Assembly (NCBI GenBank): GCA_001936135.1
Contig: CP012817.1
Span: 3,596,001 to 3,660,000, forward strand
DNA from: Saccharomycopsis fibuligera x Saccharomycopsis cf. fibuligera
Lineage: Eukaryota > Ascomycota > Saccharomycetes > Ascoideales > Saccharomycopsidaceae
Direction of reading: 5' to 3'
DNA length: 64,000 nt
Made by a program: the position numbers and the translations under genes
Part shown: positions 63,442 through 64,000 of the stretch, in pieces
Layout of the letters: each line of letters begins with the position of its first letter
How positions within the stretch are numbered: the stretch's first letter is position 1
The notes under the pieces: generated by a model
What the model saw: only the letters and a program-made list of their open reading frames with translations
Told to the model about the DNA's origin: nothing
The model's database searches: none

Positions 63442-64000
63442 CTAAAATAAACCCTCAATGTCACCAGTCTCCTCGTTCACCTCAACGTTCATAAACCCAG
63501 AGTGTGTAGGTAACCCCGGAATGGTCATAATCTTACCAGCCAAGGCGTATAAATATCCAGCACCACTACTGACCTTAATTTCTCTAATTGGGATCTTGAA
63601 CCCACTTGGTACCCCTTTCAAAGCTGGATCATGAGACAAAGAGTACTGGGTCTTAGCAATGCAGATTGGCAATTCGTTGAGCTTTTCATTTTCAAATCCC
63701 TTGATTTGCTCTTTAGCAAGCTCGGATAATTCAATGCCATCAGCTCCGTACATCTTTTTGGAAATAGCTTCCAATTTCTCAGCAATAGATGGATTTTGTG
63801 CGTCATACAAAAATTTGATTTCTGGTTTTTCAGCATTCTTGTATTTCTTGTCTTCAGATTCCACAATATCCACAATAGACTTAGCTAATTTGATGGCACC
63901 TTTACCACCTTCTTCCCAATGGTTGGACTCAACAGCAGCAGAAGCTCCGGCTTCAATAGCCTTATTCTTAATCAATTCAATTTCAGCAACATCATCAGTG
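63442..64000 (-). CDS. C1-tetrahydrofolate synthase, C-terminal part (partial)
   Basis: The last 186 residues of a trifunctional C1-THF synthase (Ade3 in cytosol, Mis1 in mitochondria), which interconverts one-carbon units on folate. Visible is the end of the formate-THF ligase domain: ELPICIAKTQYSLSHDP, GFKIPIREIKVSSGAGYLYALAGKIMTIPGLP and the end GFMNVEVNEETGDIEGLF. The frame is open through 64000 (TDDVAEIELIKNKAIEAGA), so the true start lies beyond the window; the internal ATG-less start near 63975 is not the beginning. The cytosolic and mitochondrial isozymes cannot be told apart from this end. Confidence 0.93.
   Translation of the reverse strand, partial: TDDVAEIELIKNKAIEAGASAAVESNHWEEGGKGAIKLAKSIVDIVESEDKKYKNAEKPEIKFLYDAQNPSIAEKLEAISKKMYGADGIELSELAKEQIKGFENEKLNELPICIAKTQYSLSHDPALKGVPSGFKIPIREIKVSSGAGYLYALAGKIMTIPGLPTHSGFMNVEVNEETGDIEGLF

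Noticed and set aside
1-64000. CRISPR arrays, rRNA genes, intact transposons
   Set aside because: Repeats seen are simple or short tandem types; no spaced palindromic repeats, no rRNA blocks and no reverse transcriptase or transposase frames.

Overview
This is a gene-dense stretch of a budding-yeast nuclear chromosome. Most proteins are recognisable as single-copy Saccharomycotina genes (IES1, VAC8, DRE2, VTC3, a KSP1-type kinase, the SHS1/SEP7 septin, a GH47 mannosidase, TRS33, ATG33/SCM4, TRI1, RAV1, an OPY1-like protein, RNH203, CUE2, CBP6, STL1 and a C1-THF synthase). Asn/Ser/Gln/Asp runs, very long poly(dA:dT) tracts, an AT-rich background, short introns of the GTATGT/TACTAAC or GTACGT/TACTAAC type, and avoidance of CTG in the highly biased STL1 gene together suggest a CTG-clade yeast (Candida/Lodderomyces group). 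A Lodderomyces elongisporus-like species is my best guess, but it is an inference. In such a yeast CTG is read as serine.

Layout from left to right. 1-2426 (-): 5' part of IES1. 4193-5932 (-): VAC8 with one intron. 6842-8089 (-): DRE2. 9340-12333 (-): VTC3. 12334-14572: a 2.2-kb divergent intergenic region holding an unusual GC-rich island. 14573-16468 (+): KSP1-like kinase. 19008-20588 (-): septin SHS1/SEP7. 20932-23721 (+): GH47 mannosidase. 24905-25648 (+): TRS33. 26341-27129 (-): ATG33/SCM4. 27581-28674 (-): TRI1 with one intron. 29611-30257 (+): a spliced small membrane protein I cannot name. 31097-37096 (-): RAV1. 37771-39225 (+): tandem PH-domain protein. 39570-40208 (-): RNH203. 40900-47316 (+): a giant unnamed coiled-coil protein. 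48196-49707 (+): CUE2. 50188-50610 (-): CBP6. 52142-52465 (-): a small predicted GPI protein. 52466-56797: a 4.3-kb gene-poor tract with apparent gene relics and long A-tracts. 56798-58567 (-): STL1. 60338-62797 (-): a low-complexity protein with a helical N-terminal region. 63442 to the right edge (-): C-terminal end of a C1-tetrahydrofolate synthase.

As expected for a yeast there are no operons; genes are independent and neighbours share only intergenic promoters or terminators. Functional themes do recur: vacuole and acidification (VAC8, VTC3, RAV1), membrane traffic and polarity (TRS33, septin, PH protein), mitochondria (DRE2, ATG33, CBP6), and nucleic-acid quality control (RNH203, CUE2). 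I saw no tRNA, rRNA, CRISPR array or intact transposon.

The most interesting observation is that the last ~210 residues of the 2138-residue giant protein resemble the CUE-plus-middle module of CUE2, the next gene in the same orientation, but without the SMR nuclease domain. The pair may be an old tandem duplication in which one copy lost the nuclease and gained a huge coiled-coil body. Also notable are the GC-rich island with a broken open frame upstream of VTC3, a coding relic at 54051-54266, two genes whose true N-termini appear only after splicing, and a palindrome flanked by direct repeats upstream of STL1.
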